A DNA stretch of 64,000 nucleotides from Pachyseris speciosa. Taxonomy: Eukaryota > Cnidaria > Anthozoa > Scleractinia > Pachyseridae. A model generated the notes under the pieces. That model did no database searches. It saw only the letters and a program-made list of their open reading frames with translations, and had not been told where the DNA came from. The position numbers and the translations under genes are program-made. Positions 1 to 10,074 of this stretch are shown piece by piece (positions within the stretch are counted from its first letter, which is position 1; each line of letters begins with the position of its first letter). The stretch spans positions 152,501-216,500 of the forward strand of contig JAEMWC010000341.1 of assembly GCA_016490735.1 (NCBI GenBank), in the 5' to 3' direction.

Positions 1-299
1 AGTCTAAGTTGATGTGTGTGTGATGTCACACATTAAAGTTTTTGTTCTTCTTATTGAACCCCAAAAACGGCGTTAATGTTTGTATATTAGCACTATAGAA
101 TTCTTCATAGTGTTAATGGTTGCCTACACGCGTTAATGTATGTTTATGAATATGCAGAAATGCTTAATAAATTTGAAAACTTCGAAAATGAATGACGATT
201 CGTTCAAATGAATGCATTTTGACGTTGATAAACGTGATACTTGCGTTATTGAAAGCTAGCAAATTTTCTGGTAATGACCAGCGAAAGGTGTACTTGTTT

Positions 300-455
300 A
301 GTTTCGAACGACTAGTAGATTTATACTAAAACAATAAGATTATTCGCTCTCGATTTCTATGCGTGATAGCTGATGAGGGCCTGTTATAGACCTTATTCAG
401 CTATCACGCATAGAAATCGGGAGCGAATAATCTAATTGTTAAATCGACAATGATG
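300..455. mobile_element. Palindromic MITE-like element (family 1), short copy
   Basis: Two arms, about 338-375 and 397-433, are near-perfect reverse complements. They read ATTATTCGCTCTCGATTT... on one side and the inverse on the other, around a short centre. The flanking stretch that reads ACTAGTAGATTTATACTAAAAC recurs at about 17.88, 44.29 and 44.53 kb. No coding capacity is visible. A non-autonomous DNA transposon is the likely origin, inferred from the palindrome and its copy number within the window. Confidence 0.7.
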
Positions 456-599
456 ACACGAGGCCGTCGAAACGTCATCTTTTCTTTTTAAAATGTTTTT
501 CGAAATTGCTCTTTATCAGCATCTTTTTATTTTATTATTTCAGAAGTAAACTAACAGTTGGATTTATCATCAGAAAGATGCTTGCTTGACTATTTTTTG

Positions 600-870
600 G
601 GCGGGAATCGCCTTAGTAACAGAAGCGATATTAGCCACACTTTCTATTGTTTCAGGCAAGTTCACAGTTATTCCACTCAAATAACGTGCAGTAAATAATT
701 CAAATAAACGTAACAGGGTTAAGAAACCCAACTGTTGGAAGGCAAACCAGTTGGCTATTTACAAGCGTGGCCCTCTCCAACTAGCGGCCAGAGCGGGTCA
801 GCGGGACTTAAACCCAAGACTTCCGCATTACAGGTCCAGCGCACTAACCGCATGGCCAAGATCCTTCTTT
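600..870 (-). mobile_element. tRNA-derived SINE inside duplication copy 1
   Basis: On the minus strand from about 868, a tRNA-like head reads GGCCATGCGGTTAGTGCGCT (A-box region). About 25 bases on comes GGGTTTAAGTCCC (a B-box, compare GGTTCGANTCC). An unrelated tail follows, running through CTTAACCCTGTTACG and ending in AT-rich sequence near 600-660. This head-plus-tail layout is that of a tRNA-derived SINE and not a functional tRNA, because no full cloverleaf is evident. The 3' boundary is approximate. A second copy at about 1672-1942 belongs to the same tandem duplication and is not an independent insertion. Confidence 0.6.
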
Positions 871-977
871 GATCAACAAGAAAAGTGCTTTCTTGCCATA
901 CCAATCGACCTCTTTCGATGGTGGAAGATACAGGACGAAAGATCGATCTTTTAGGGGCTAAGATGAAACCGGCTCAC

Positions 978-1309
978 ATGTATGTGACGTGGCCTCCATC
1001 ATCAGGGTATGCTTCTAAAATCTCGTGTTCAACGAAAGCTTTGTCCCAATCGTTACTAGCCTTGAGATTACGAGGATCCAGCAACTTCGCGAACGTCTTG
1101 GCGGGGAATGGCATATCTACCACGTACACTATTTTAATGGGGACGTCGTCGCCATAGATGGTCTTAATCCAGTACGTGTACCCGGCGCCTTTGCCTGCTA
1201 CAGTCAAGCCAACACCCTTATCCAAATCCTCTTTAAACCACTTGGCTCTTTGAAGCTCGTCTTCGTCAGAAATGGATCGAAATGACTCAGGTTCTTGGGA
1301 ATGTGCCAT
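978..1309 (-). CDS. First coding exon of a START-domain-like protein (copy 1, partial gene)
   Basis: Read on the minus strand, the ATG at 1309-1307 opens a 110-codon exon, MAHSQEPES... through HVTY. It ends at a strong splice donor (AT|GTGAGC, intron from 977). Residues from about 55 on, with IKIVYVVDMP, a region of PAKTF and then WDKAFVEHEILE, look like the N-terminal half of a StAR-related lipid transfer (START) domain, including the conserved WDK. START proteins carry lipids or sterols between membranes. Only the first exon is visible. The rest of the gene should lie to the left of the window. I chose the ATG before AHSQEP because upstream in-frame codons lack an ATG. The family call is moderate and rests on pattern recognition. 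Confidence 0.5.
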
Positions 1310-1671
1310 TGGAAATAATGATGCCAAAGTCAGCGATGTGGCACTCGGTCAAAGCAGACCCAAATCTCTAACAGGAATAGTAGCTCGCTGACAGCAAAAG
1401 CAAATTATACTCACAGCTCGACACAACAAAAATTGAATCAAAACGCTGGCAGCAGTAAGGCTCACTTATTATACCATGTGTCGATAATGATGTAAGATTC
1501 TGCCTTTAGGGACGGACCATTAGAAATAACCGGAGAGGGGTGACATTTCTTTTTAAAATGTTTTTCGAAATTGGCTTTTTTTATCAGCATCTTTTTTATT
1601 TTTATTATTTTTCAGAAGTAAACTAACAGTTGGATTTATCATCAGAAAGATGCTTGCTTGACTATTTTTTG

Positions 1672-1942
1672 GGCGGGAATCGCCTTAGTAACAGAAGCGA
1701 TATTAGCCACACTTTCTATTGTTTCAGGCAAGTTCACAGTTATTCCACTCAAATAACGTGCAGTAAATAATTCAAATAAACGTAACAGGGTTAAGAAACC
1801 CAACTGTTGGAAGGCAAACCAGTTGGCTATTTACAAGCGTGGCCCTCTCCAACTAGCGGCCAGAGCGGGTCAGCGGGACTTAAACCCAAGACTTCCGCAT
1901 TACAGGTCCAGCGCACTAACCGCATGGCCAAGATCCTTCTTT
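1672..1942 (-). mobile_element. tRNA-derived SINE inside duplication copy 2
   Basis: This is the duplicate of the SINE at 600-870, displaced by 1072 bp and essentially identical. The same A-box and B-box-like motifs are present on the minus strand. It was copied as part of the larger tandem unit. Confidence 0.6.
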
Positions 1943-2049
1943 GATCAACAAGAAAAGTGCTTTCTTGCCATACCAATCGACCTCTTTCGATGGTGGAAGA
2001 TACAGGACGAAAGATCGATCTTTTAGGGGCTAAGATGAAACCGGCTCAC

Positions 2050-2381
2050 ATGTATGTGACGTGGCCTCCATCATCAGGGTATGCTTCTAAAATCTCGTGT
2101 TCAACGAAAGCTTTGTCCCAATCGTTACTAGCCTTGAGATTACGAGGATCCAGCAACTTCGCGAACGTCTTGGCGGGAAATGGCATATCTACCACGTACA
2201 CTATTTTAATGGGGACGTCGTCGCCATAGATGGTCTTAATCCAGTACGTGTACCCGGCGCCTTTGCCTGCTACAGTCAAGCCAACACCCTTATCCAAATC
2301 CTCTTTAAACCACTTGGCTCTTTGAAGCTCGTCTTCGTCAGAAATGGATCGAAATGACTCAGGTTCTTGGGAATGTGCCAT
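2050..2381 (-). CDS. First coding exon of a START-domain-like protein (copy 2, partial gene)
   Basis: This is the second copy of the exon at 978-1309, with the same ATG, length, reading frame and donor (AT|GTGAGC at 2049). I saw no amino-acid difference between the copies. In transcription order this copy comes first, because the gene would read leftwards. The two exons are therefore either alternative first exons of one downstream gene, or one is a dead duplicate. Neither copy is followed within its unit by a second recognisable START exon. Confidence 0.45.
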
Positions 2382-2620
2382 TGGAAATAATGATGCCAAA
2401 GTCAGCGATGTGGCACTCGGTCAAAGCAGACCCAAATCTCTAACAGGAATAGTAGCTCGCTGACAGCAAAAGCAAATTATACTCACAGCTCGACACAACA
2501 AAAATTGAATCAAAACGCTGGCAGCAGTAAGGCTCACTTATTATACCATGTGTCGATAATGATGTAAGATTCTGCCTTTAGGGACGGACCATTAGAAATA
2601 ACCGGAGAGGGGTGACATTT

Positions 2621-2889
2621 CCCAAAAAATTCCTGCAATTAAGGGAAACGTGGCCTAAAAGATTCGCAATGGGGAAATCATAGCCCCTGAGGTTTTCGGA
2701 AAGGTCGTAATTGCTGTTTTTTGGCAGTCAAAGACGTCAGCTAGCATTTTCGGAAAGAAAATTGTTCTCCAGAGAGTTCGTGGAAAGTTCATTTCAGCTT
2801 GCATTTTCTCAATGGAAGATTTTGTTCCCTACATTTTGGGCAATTACAATTTCAGCTAAGGAATCCGAACAGATGAAATTCTTCTAGCT
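2621..2889. other. Unique AT-rich stretch, nothing recognised
   Basis: This lies between the tandem duplication and the first copy of the dispersed repeat. No convincing reading frame, splice pattern or repeat arm was found. Confidence 0.4.
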
Positions 2890-3160
2890 AACGAAAACAT
2901 CACTTTAAACAGACTTCAACCCCATAAGGTACTTAACTCTTTCTCTACCGGTCGATTTGGTCACCTTTTTTGCAATTTTCGGAGGGTAGGAGGTCAAATT
3001 CAACCTGGCTACTCCACATAAGGAGTTACATTGGCGATTTCGCTGGTCCACAACACCGAAGGCTCTATTCTTTGTTGTCACGTTTGTCACGGTAGCTGTC
3101 GTTTTTTTCTAAACGAACACTGCAGCTACCATTCGTTGCATATTTGATTTATAAGTGTTT
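2890..3160. repeat. Dispersed repeat family X, partial copy A
   Basis: This segment contains GCAATTTTCGGAGGGTAGG, CCACATAAGGAGTTAC and TGTCACGTTTGTCACGGTAGCTG, and it ends in TTGATTTATAAGTGTTTTTT. The same ordered landmarks occur at 22095-22330 (copy C). It is truncated relative to C, and the LINE lies to its right. The class is unknown. Confidence 0.7.
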
Positions 3161-3488
3161 TTTTAAGACTTAACAGAACCTTTATTAGTTGTAAGAATAC
3201 GAAAAGAAAGACAAATTACAGTCACAGTTACTCAACAGTACTTACACTACACGCTTCTGTTGTGCTTACTTTACAGTATCATTTCATTAGCTAAAGAATC
3301 TACGAAAAATGTTCAGCCGCAGTCACTTATAATTTAACATGTACAGTATTGCCGACGGCAGCACATACACATAACTATACGCAACGTAATATCTAATCAA
3401 TCCGTCTACATGTATATTTTACAGTATTTTATGATAAGGAAGAGTTTCACGCTAAGCCCTTCCAAAGGATATTTCTGTTTGAGATTTG

Positions 3489-6400
3489 CTATAAAGTCGA
3501 ACATTGAAATTTCATTACGCAATAACTTGTTATATAAATAGTATTTGGCATACAGGAGGGTGAAGTTGAGCTTTTTAACAAAATGCGATTCTGTATATTT
3601 TTACCAACAATTTTTCTACCAAATAATATTTCCATCTGTGAGAAGCGTAGGGAGGTAGCATTTTCATTATTGAACCATTTTATAACTTCCGAAAAGAATT
3701 GTTTAGTCAAAGTACAATTTTGGAAAGAGTGAATTTTGGCACCATTCACAAAGCATATTGTCTTCTATACCATATATGAACAGCTCCTTTTTGGAAACGA
3801 TCGTTCTATGTAGGTGTTTAAAGTAGAATTCTCTTAGCTTATTATCTTTGCATATGCTTTTAATATCGCCAAAATACGACTCTAGAGGGATTTGGTCTAC
3901 TTGTAAGTCTCGAGCCCATTTTGTTTTTGCCTTGAGTTCGATTCTCTCATTGTTGATGAATAAACAATAATAATCTTTATTTTTCATTGCAAGGAGATTT
4001 ATAGAGATTTCTGTGGAGAGTGGAAACATCACCATTCTGACAAGAAATTGTTTTATCTATTGTGGTGTCCCTCGCCTTCTCAGGAGATGACTAGGATTGC
4101 GGATGTAACTTGCAGATAGACAAGAAAATTACACTTTACATGGTATTTCTCTATGAATTCTGGGTACCGCAGAAATTTACCATCCACATTCAAAAGGTCT
4201 TGGATAAGGTAAACGCCTTTGTCAAACCAATTTCTATAGAAGATAGTGGATCCATCCAATAGAATCTCTTTGTTATTAAATAAGACAAATTCCTGACTTG
4301 AAGAATCTTTGTAGGATGATTTAAGCTCTAAGAAATTTTGAAGGATTGATTTATAAAAGTGGGTTAGTTTAATCCGCGTCGGAAACTTTTGGTCGTAATT
4401 ACATCTCAGCAAAAAGTTGAGACCACCAAACTTATCAAGCAGGTAGCTGGGGATGACCTTCCAGGATTCCTCGGAAGTGTTTTCTTCCGATAGAAGTCTG
4501 GAAATCCATGCTAGATTCAACGATTTTGCCATGACATCTATACTAGGTGCGCGTAAACCTCCTTTGTCGTAGTCAGAGACCATTACTTTACGTTTAATTT
4601 AATCCTTTTTCTTTTTCCAGATGAATTTAAAAATCAGAGAATTTACAGCATGGATATAGTCATTAGAGATGTTAAGGCTTGAAATCGTATGAACCAGCTG
4701 CGAGATTCCAAGGCTTTTGGCTATGAGACATCTTCCAAATAATGTAAGAGTGCGACAATTTCAGATGTCGAAGACCGTTTGCAATTTCTGTAGTTTTGTC
4801 TTAAAATTATATTTTTCATTTTGCTTTTCATCATAAGAAATGTACGTCCCTAAGACTCGAACGGGCTCTTCAGGCCACTTGAATCCAAAGGGTTTCTCTT
4901 TACAATGTCTCCAAGGTCCAAGCCACAGAGCTTTGGTTTTCGATGGGTTTAATCTTAGGCCAGATATGTCACCAAATTTGTCTAATACAGTGATGGCTCT
5001 TCTAACTGAATTGCCATTCTTGTTCAAAAGGGTGGTGTCGTCGGCGAATTGACTTATTTTAAATTCCCTTTGAAAGACATTGACTCCCTGGATTTCCTTA
5101 TCTTGTCTAACCTTACAAGCTAAAAGTTCGACTGCCAAAAGAAAGAGGTAGGGGGATAAGGGACATCCTTGTCTGACTCCTCTTGAAAGTACAAAATAGT
5201 TTGTACTGAAACCATTATTTAGAACGGAACTCTGGGTATTAGCGTAAAAGGTAGAGAACCAACCGCGTTGAATAGACTCTCCGAAATTAAACAAGGTCAT
5301 GGTTCTTTGGATAAATTTCCATTCAATTGTATCAAAGGCTTTTTGAAAATCCAATTGTAAGAGAATACCCGGGATGTTTTGGAGTCTTGTTTGTTCCAAA
5401 ATGTCATTAATTAATCTGATATTTTGACCAATGTATCTCCCTTTTATGAATCCAGTTTGGTCTGAGCTAATTAGAAGCGGGAGGACTTTTTCTAATCTCT
5501 TAGCAATCACTTTGGACGCAATTTTATAATCTAGATTTAACAACGTTACTGGGCGCCAATTGTTGAGGGAGGAAAGATCGGAGTCCTCCTTCGGAATGAG
5601 CGTTATAGCGCCTCGGCGTTGTGAGAAACTCATCTCACCTGCGTTGTACGAAGCATTGAAACTGTCCACAAGGTCTGGCCGAGTATATCAAAGAAGCAAT
5701 TGTAAAACTCCCATGTAAAACCATCATCTCCTGGCGATTTTCCCCTTTTAAAAGTACATAGAATGTCTTGACATTCCTTAAGAGAAATTTCACCTTCCAG
5801 TTCATCTCTTACTACATCTTCAAGTTTTGTTATTTCTAGTTTACAATGAAATCATTGAACAGATCTTTTTCTCCGTCCAGAACAGACTTGTATAGATCTC
5901 TATAATACAATTCAACTTCCTATAATATTTCTGCTGCATCAAGGATCATTTGGTCATCTGATCTCTTTTAAGACTTGATTACCTTACGGCTATAATTTTT
6001 TTCCAGATTAAAAAAAATACTTAGACGGTTTTTCGCCTTTTTCAATCCATCTTGTTTTGGAGCGAATAATTGAACCCTTACCTATATGTTCGTAAATAAG
6101 GCGAAGCTCCTCCTTTAGCACTGTATATTCTCTTCTCAATTGTCTTATGCGGTCAGTATTAGCATCGCTTGAGATAAGGTTGTCCAGATCCTCAAGTCGC
6201 TTTAGAAGATCCATTTATTTTTTCGCACGTGTTTAGCTTTATTTTGGCATACGGGATTGTTAGCCCTCTCAGTTCCATTTTAATCAATTCCCATTTGAGT
6301 CTTTTGTCAATTATACCGGAGTATTTTCCAATGATGAGAGAATAATTTTCTTGTACTAATTTGACGTAATTCTCGTCCTCCAGAAGAGAGTTATTAAACC

Positions 6401-7149
6401 TCCATAGCCCCGGTCCTCGCTTAACGTTAGGAAAGTTTAGGGTAAGCTCGACTGCCCGATGGTCAGATGCGTTTGACACTTAAGTGTCAATCCGTTCGAC
6501 CCATTGCGTAAGATGCTAAGTTATTAAAAAAAAGTCAATGCGCGAACAAAGTTTAAGTGCTTTGGATTCATAAGTGTAACTTATTTTATGTTGATTTCGT
6601 TCTCTGAAAATGTCAACGAGTGTAAATTCCTTCATCATCATTATAAGTTTGTCTCTAGCGGTGGGTTTCCACGCGGCGCCGCCGTTTTTATCAATTGCTT
6701 GCAAAGTAACATTCCAATCACCACCTACAATAACACTGTCAATAGTGTTGGACGTGAGGTATGTGCTTAAATCATACAGAAATTTGTGCTGTTGTTTTTG
6801 GTCATTTGGGGCATAGACGTTACACAAAGAAAATTTGCTTTCATTTAAATTTACATCAACTGAGACAATTCTTCCATTCTGGTCTTTGTGTGAATTTTCA
6901 AAAGAGTAGTTCAAAGAAGGTTTATTAAGATGCAAACACCTTTACTATGTATAGATCCATGTGAGAAGAAAATGACACCTCCCCATTCGCTTCTCCAAAT
7001 AGCTTCGTAGTTAGGCTCCGAATAAGTTTCCTGTAAAAAGGAGGCTTCACAATTTTGATCTTTAGAAAACAAAAAATACTTCTCTTCACCCGGTTCCTTA
7101 AGCCCCTTACGTTTAAGGTTATAACATTAAATTTATCCCGCGCTTCCAT
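3489..7149 (-). pseudogene. LINE ORF2: endonuclease-reverse transcriptase, broken
   Basis: The reading begins near 7149 with the endonuclease start (MEARDKFNVITLNVRGLRN). The endonuclease continues in shifted frames through VIVGGDWNVT (about 6.72 kb) and SDHRAVELT (about 6.47 kb). The reverse transcriptase is open from 5669 to 4761, with the fingers motif GAITLIPKEDSDLSSLNNWRP, then LLQLDFQKAFDTIEW, RGVRQGCPLSPYLF and the catalytic QFADDTTLL near 5.04 kb. A C-terminal region with CEWCQ and FQNCTL runs to 3489. Frameshifts or stops separate at least five segments. The enzyme would nick target DNA and copy its own RNA, but this copy cannot make a full protein. Confidence 0.88.
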
Positions 7150-7426
7150 GATTATCTACCTTCACAAAAATAATGTCGCCTTAGGTGTAACGAGAAAGCT
7201 TTTTAAAATTACTTTGAAATATGTAGATCGGAAAAACACATAAACAAACACAGAACACACACAATCCATCACACATTTACAAAACGAAACTAGTTGCATG
7301 CAGATCTCTTATCTGATTTTTGCCTCTTCTTTTCCGTCCTCGGCTGAAAGTTCTAAATATAAAGAGATTGCATTTCTTGGCATCTTTTCAAAAAGCTCAA
7401 TTTAAGAAAGAAAAATCAAAGATTAT

Positions 7427-8365
7427 TTAAATCGTTTTCGCAATAAATTCTAATCGGTGCACCTTCAGGGAGGTTTTTACATACATCTTACCATCTAAAG
7501 TCCAGGCGCTTTGTAGCAGATTGTCTTTCTTCAGTTGGTTTGCCTTCTTCATGATGTTTTTCCTGTAAGGAGTAAGGTTTTCGTTGATGAAAATGCCCTT
7601 GGATTTCGCGTTAGCCGCAGAAGAAAGGCCAGGGAACATATCGCTTAGCTTGATCTTTTTCAGTTCGGTACGCTTCTTGTAGAGTTGCGTCTTCTTCTTG
7701 TGACTGATGAATTTCACTATGATACTTTTTGGCTTGTTCTTGCCGGTAGACAATTTATGCGATATGTCAATATCTCCAGGCGAAATAGGAACTTGGAGTT
7801 GTTCACCGAGTTTGATAATCACTTCCTCGGTCGAGGTCTAAATATCTTCTGAAATTCCATGAATTTCCAAAGAGTTTTTGCGCGTGTATAGTTCAAGGTT
7901 GTCTTGTTGGTCGTATAGTTCGTAGATTTCATCTCGTTGTTCTGCTACTTTCTTCCTCAAGCTCTCAAGTGACATATTTAGCTGGTTGGATGCTTTTTCT
8001 GCGCTCTTTAGAGTTTCTTTTAAGGTGTTGATTTCGGTTGACTGTTTATTAAACGAGGTTTTCAGCTCCCGAATTTCGTCCGCCATATTTCTGCTTTCTG
8101 CGCGCATTTCATCGAGGGTTTGCTGGACATTTTGAAGCAGCTGCACAATCTCTTTCAAACTAATCTCATTACCCGGCTGCGCGCGTCTCGCGCGGCGCCC
8201 GGGTCTAGAACTACCGACGGTTCTTCTTTTTCGTCGTCGAGTATCATCCACAAATGGCACTTCCGGCGTTTCTGCGCAAGCGCTAACTATTTTTAACAGA
8301 GTCATGCCTGTTGTCACCATAGTTTTATTAACTATGTTGTCACGTATCGGAAAATGTCGATTCAC
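7427..8365 (-). pseudogene. LINE ORF1: coiled-coil RNA-binding protein with one nonsense codon
   Basis: The frame is about 313 codons long. It has a basic N-terminal part (RRRKRRTVGSSRPGRRARR), then a long heptad-rich coiled coil (roughly residues 60-150), then a conserved NSLEIHGI segment and an ORF1-type C-terminal domain (PYRKNIMKKANQLKK, then WTLDGKMYVK). A single in-frame TAG at 7840-7838 splits it, and both halves are otherwise open in the same frame. ORF1 proteins of this group trimerise and bind the LINE RNA. The lone stop suggests fairly recent inactivation compared with ORF2. Confidence 0.8.
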
Positions 8366-8830
8366 CTTGTGTCTTTTGAAGTCTGAACAAACAATATGTT
8401 AAGAGAAGTGTCTATGCGAATGATTGCAAGTTCAACGGCGAGAAGAAAGCTTTTAACATGAGTAAACTTAACGGCAGATGGACTGCTTCAGGAGATTGCG
8501 AGTAGTCTCTAATTTTGGCGACGGATTTTGGGGGCACGTGCGCGCGCGAAGTTGCGAGGAGACGCGACGCGAGGGGAACGCCAAAAATTAGAGACCACAG
8601 ACAAAGGGAGTTTGACCTTTCACGGCCGAGTGATTCGGAAGTGTAAATCTCATATCAACAGCAAGAATGATGCCTGTTGTCACGTATCGGAAAACGTCGA
8701 TTCACCTTGTGTCTTTGAAGTCTGAACAACTAATATGTTAAGAGAAGTGTCTATACGAATGTTTGCAAGTTCAACAGCGAGAAGAAAGCTTTCAACATGA
8801 CCAAAATTTAACTCCAGATGGATTGCCGCC
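8341..8830. repeat. Direct repeat pair at the 5' side of the LINE
   Basis: About 145 bp at 8341-8480 (beginning CACGTATCGGAAAATGTCGA) recurs at 8681-8830 with a few changes, an offset of 340 bp. Between them lies GC-rich DNA (8500-8610) bracketed by a short inverted repeat, TCTCTAATTTTGGCG at about 8504 and CGCCAAAAATTAGAGA at about 8579. The arrangement could be a duplicated LINE promoter unit or a second element inserted in the LINE 5' region. Confidence 0.75.
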
Positions 8831-8859
8831 GTGTTCCCCGTATCGGGTGTCTGGAGAAC

Positions 8860-9258
8860 TCAGACCTAGAAAACTCAGACCTCAGACCTGGAAAACTCAG
8901 ACCCCCTCAAAACTATACAAATTTTCAAAGTCAAATAAACGTGGACAGAATAAATTATCGCCGTTCAGTGCGCTGAAATGTTACACCGTCTATTTATCGC
9001 AGATAACAAACACTTCACGTTATTATAATCGGCTCCGGAGCACGAGACCTAGAATACTCAGACCCCCCCCCCCCCCCCACCCCCAAACTGGAAAACTCAG
9101 ACCCCCTCATAACTATACAAATTTTCAAAGTGAAATAAACATGGGCAAAATGAATTATCGCCGTTTATGAGGGGTTTGAGTTTTTACAGATTGGGGGGGG
9201 GGGGGGGGGGGGGGTCTGAGTTTTCTAGGTCTTGTGCTTCGGAGCCGATTATAATAAC
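8860..9258. repeat. Inverted/direct repeat block with poly-C and poly-G tracts
   Basis: GATTATAATAACG-type ends with GGCTCCGGAGCACGAGACCT (about 9029) recur in reverse as AGGTCTTGTGCTTCGGAGCC at about 9227-9247. They enclose a C tract (9064-9079) and a G tract (9194-9213). Internally, CCCCTCATAACTATACAAATTTTCAAAGT (9104 on) repeats the segment at 8902-8965. It behaves like a foldback MITE with slipped homopolymers. No gene is present. Confidence 0.75.
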
Positions 9259-9259
9259 A

Positions 9260-9770
9260 TGAGACGACAAAATTTTCTACTCACATTTCACCGAGACGTA
9301 CTCCATTAACGTTTATGCGAAAAAATCCTACATCGTTCGATAAGCGTTTCCTTTCTCACACAATTATCCATCGAAGCGAAAACAAGTGTGCTTATTTTTT
9401 TTTTTTTTGGAATCAATACACTATTCTTATCACCTTGCAAAACGATAAACCTCTGTGGCCTAAAGGTCACTGTTCTTGCCTGTGACACAGCTAACCCGGG
9501 TTTGATGTCTTTTAGTAGTATATATCACGGGCTTTATTTTTCTGTTTCTCTTTTTCTTGTTCTTTTAGAACTATTTTTTACAAGTGTTATAATTACTGTT
9601 CTCAATGGTTGAGCTGTATTTTAGAGGAATATATGTTGATAGGGGTCTAAAGAAATAGACTCCAACACAAGCTAAACACGGCAATGCGTCCGATGTAAGA
9701 AAGACAGACTTCCATCTATTCTTTTGTTTAGCACTAAGTTAGGGATACAATACTGTTTTTTGCAAGCCCG
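9260..9770. other. No gene recognised
   Basis: AT-rich sequence with a T tract at about 9396-9409 and no supportable exon or repeat arms. Confidence 0.4.
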
Positions 9771-9773
9771 GGT

Positions 9774-9953
9774 TTAGGCTAATTGTAGCCTCTTGTTTTC
9801 TTCGTTCTGCTCGCCATCATCTTCGTTGTGAGTGTAATCCTCAGCCGTCGTCTCTGGAGATGCGGCTTCCATGTTTTGTTTCTTGGCGGCGTTAATTTCT
9901 TCTTCGATGGAACCTCTGTCACCTCGTTTGTGCTTCTTTCCCTTCCCGGACAT
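9774..9953 (-). CDS. Orphan 59-aa basic/acidic reading frame, possibly a retrotransposon ORF1 start
   Basis: The ATG at 9953-9951 opens MSGKGKKHKRGDRGS and continues with EEEINAAKKQN and an acidic tail to a stop at 9774. The basic start followed by a helical, charged stretch resembles the beginning of some LINE ORF1 proteins. No partner ORF2 follows downstream on the minus strand. It may be a truncated mobile-element ORF or chance. I do not recognise a host gene family. Confidence 0.25.
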   Translation of the reverse strand: MSGKGKKHKRGDRGSIEEEINAAKKQNMEAASPETTAEDYTHNEDDGEQNEENKRLQLA

Positions 9954-10074
9954 AGGATACACTTGTAACTAAAGGTCCTAGCGTTTTAGAATGGAATTAC
10001 TGTCCCAAATTTCTGTTGAGGACGGATTTAAAATCTAAGCCTAACAGACACGTCCGACATCGTCGGTGTCACGC

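Larger units (their letters stand above)
481..1548. repeat. Tandem duplication, copy 1 (about 1.07 kb unit)
   Basis: This block is repeated almost base for base at 1549-2620 with an offset of 1072 bp. It opens with a T-rich stretch (CTTTTTAAAATG...) and ends with GGAGAGGGGTGACATTT. It holds a tRNA-derived SINE and one minus-strand START-like coding exon with its upstream sequence. The differences I saw are T-tract length changes near the start and single-base changes, so the duplication is recent or has been homogenised. Confidence 0.95.
1549..2620. repeat. Tandem duplication, copy 2 (about 1.07 kb unit)
   Basis: This is the second copy of the unit at 481-1548. Its T tracts near the start are longer by a few bases. 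Within the coding exon the one change I noticed (near 2177) is synonymous on the minus strand (TTC to TTT, Phe). After GGGGTGACATTT the sequence diverges into unique DNA. Confidence 0.95.
3200..8400 (-). mobile_element. L1/Tx1-like non-LTR retrotransposon, degenerate, near full length
   Basis: The element is oriented leftwards. ORF1 lies at 8365-7427, then an apurinic endonuclease plus reverse transcriptase ORF2 at about 7149-3489, then a non-coding 3' region to about 3200. Having both ORF1 and ORF2 present, with a coiled-coil ORF1 and an endonuclease-RT ORF2, is typical of the L1/Tx1 group. Nonsense and frameshift mutations in both ORFs make it immobile. Its 5' side contains repeated sequence (8341-8480 and 8681-8830), possibly a repeated promoter unit. 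Element ends are approximate, and I could not identify a target-site duplication or a clear poly-A tail. Confidence 0.85.

Noticed and set aside
780..868. Possible tRNA gene on the minus strand
   Set aside because: A and B box-like motifs are present but no full cloverleaf or discriminator end is visible, and the tail is SINE-like.
9306..9612. Small open frames on both strands
   Set aside because: Short, overlapping and of low complexity around a T tract, with no domain or splice signal.
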